Notes under the pieces: model-generated | What the model saw: only the letters and a program-made list of their open reading frames with translations | Told to the model about the DNA's origin: nothing | Databases searched by the model: none | NCBI GenBank assembly: GCA_964344435.1 | Contig: CAYFNH010000118.1 | Coordinates: 1-5,932 of the forward strand | Length of the DNA: 5,932 nucleotides | Direction of reading: 5' to 3' | Source of the DNA: Thiopontia sp964344435 | GTDB lineage: Bacteria; Pseudomonadota; Gammaproteobacteria; GCF-002020875 | In this document: piece after piece, positions 5,881 to 5,932 of the stretch | How the letters are laid out: the number at the start of each line of letters is the position of its first letter | Position numbering within the stretch: the stretch's first letter is position 1 | Made by a program: the position numbers and the translations under genes

Positions 5881-5932
5881 TTAGGGAACCCCTGAACAAG
5901 TCATGAGCAAATGCCTAACGCCTGTAGCGCCC
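5881..5932. mobile_element. Possible terminus of an IS5-family element, cut by window edge
   Basis: TTAG (5881-5884) is followed by GGAACCCCTGAACAAGTC (5885-5902). IS5-group elements insert at YTAR tetramers and have terminal repeats beginning with GG; this sequence has that form and resembles IS5-family ends I know in outline. The composition also changes sharply here from A/T-rich to ordinary. The opposite end and a transposase are not in the window, so this could be only a relic, a small non-autonomous element, or chance. Confidence 0.3.

Larger units (their letters stand above)
5597..5932. other. Intergenic control region, A+T-rich with strong strand bias
   Basis: No convincing gene lies in these 336 bp. 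The part next to the permease gene (5597-5680) is of ordinary composition and forms the leader. Positions 5701-5880 have, by direct count, 43 G and 8 C on the + strand (about 28% G+C), so the strand read towards the operon is rich in A and C and nearly free of G. The stretch contains the promoter, IHF-like site and repeats listed separately, and smaller dyads such as TTGCATAATGTAA (5842-5854). Composition recovers at about 5881, where the possible mobile-element end begins. Confidence 0.7.

Noticed and set aside
5903..5932. ATG at 5903 with an open frame to the window end
   Set aside because: Only about nine codons are visible and no ribosome site precedes it; not enough to call a gene or transposase start.

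Overview
The window looks like the chromosome of a gammaproteobacterium, probably a marine or sodium-exposed one. The basis is the NhaD-type antiporter, the sigma-54-like promoter with an IHF-like site, moderate-GC coding DNA and strong Shine-Dalgarno sequences. The species cannot be named from the sequence.

Layout. On the + strand, 3-164 is the 3' end of a cut gene for a very basic protein of unknown function. It is followed closely by an exported pentapeptide-repeat protein (185-784). Everything else coding is on the - strand and meets that gene tail to tail with only 5 bp between the stop codons; a hairpin (773-802) covers both stops. Read in its own direction, the minus-strand cluster is: an SLC13/DASS-type permease with two central RCK_C (TrkA-C) domains (5596-3455), nhaD Na+/H+ antiporter (3442-2012), and a 387-residue protein I do not recognise (1953-790). 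The first two genes are tightly coupled: the nhaD Shine-Dalgarno overlaps the permease stop. The third follows after 58 bp holding a perfect TATAAT inside a 27-bp imperfect palindrome, so it may be co-transcribed, separately promoted, or both.

The 336 bp upstream of the cluster (5597-5932) are the most informative non-coding part. They hold a close match to a -24/-12 sigma-54 promoter (5663-5679), an IHF-like site at about -44 to -56, and three copies of a TTGTTGC/GCAACAA heptamer, two of them near -190 and -210 where enhancer-binding proteins usually bind. The stretch is about 28% G+C with very few C on the + strand. At the window edge, TTAG followed by GGAACCCCTGAACAAGTC resembles the end of an IS5-family element next to its YTAR target.

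Inferred joint role: a sodium-cycle module. The permease would move an anion, possibly with Na+ and possibly gated through its RCK_C domains; NhaD would expel Na+ in exchange for protons; the unknown protein would be a cytoplasmic accessory. If the promoter reading is right, the set is switched on by a dedicated signal through sigma-54 rather than expressed as housekeeping genes.
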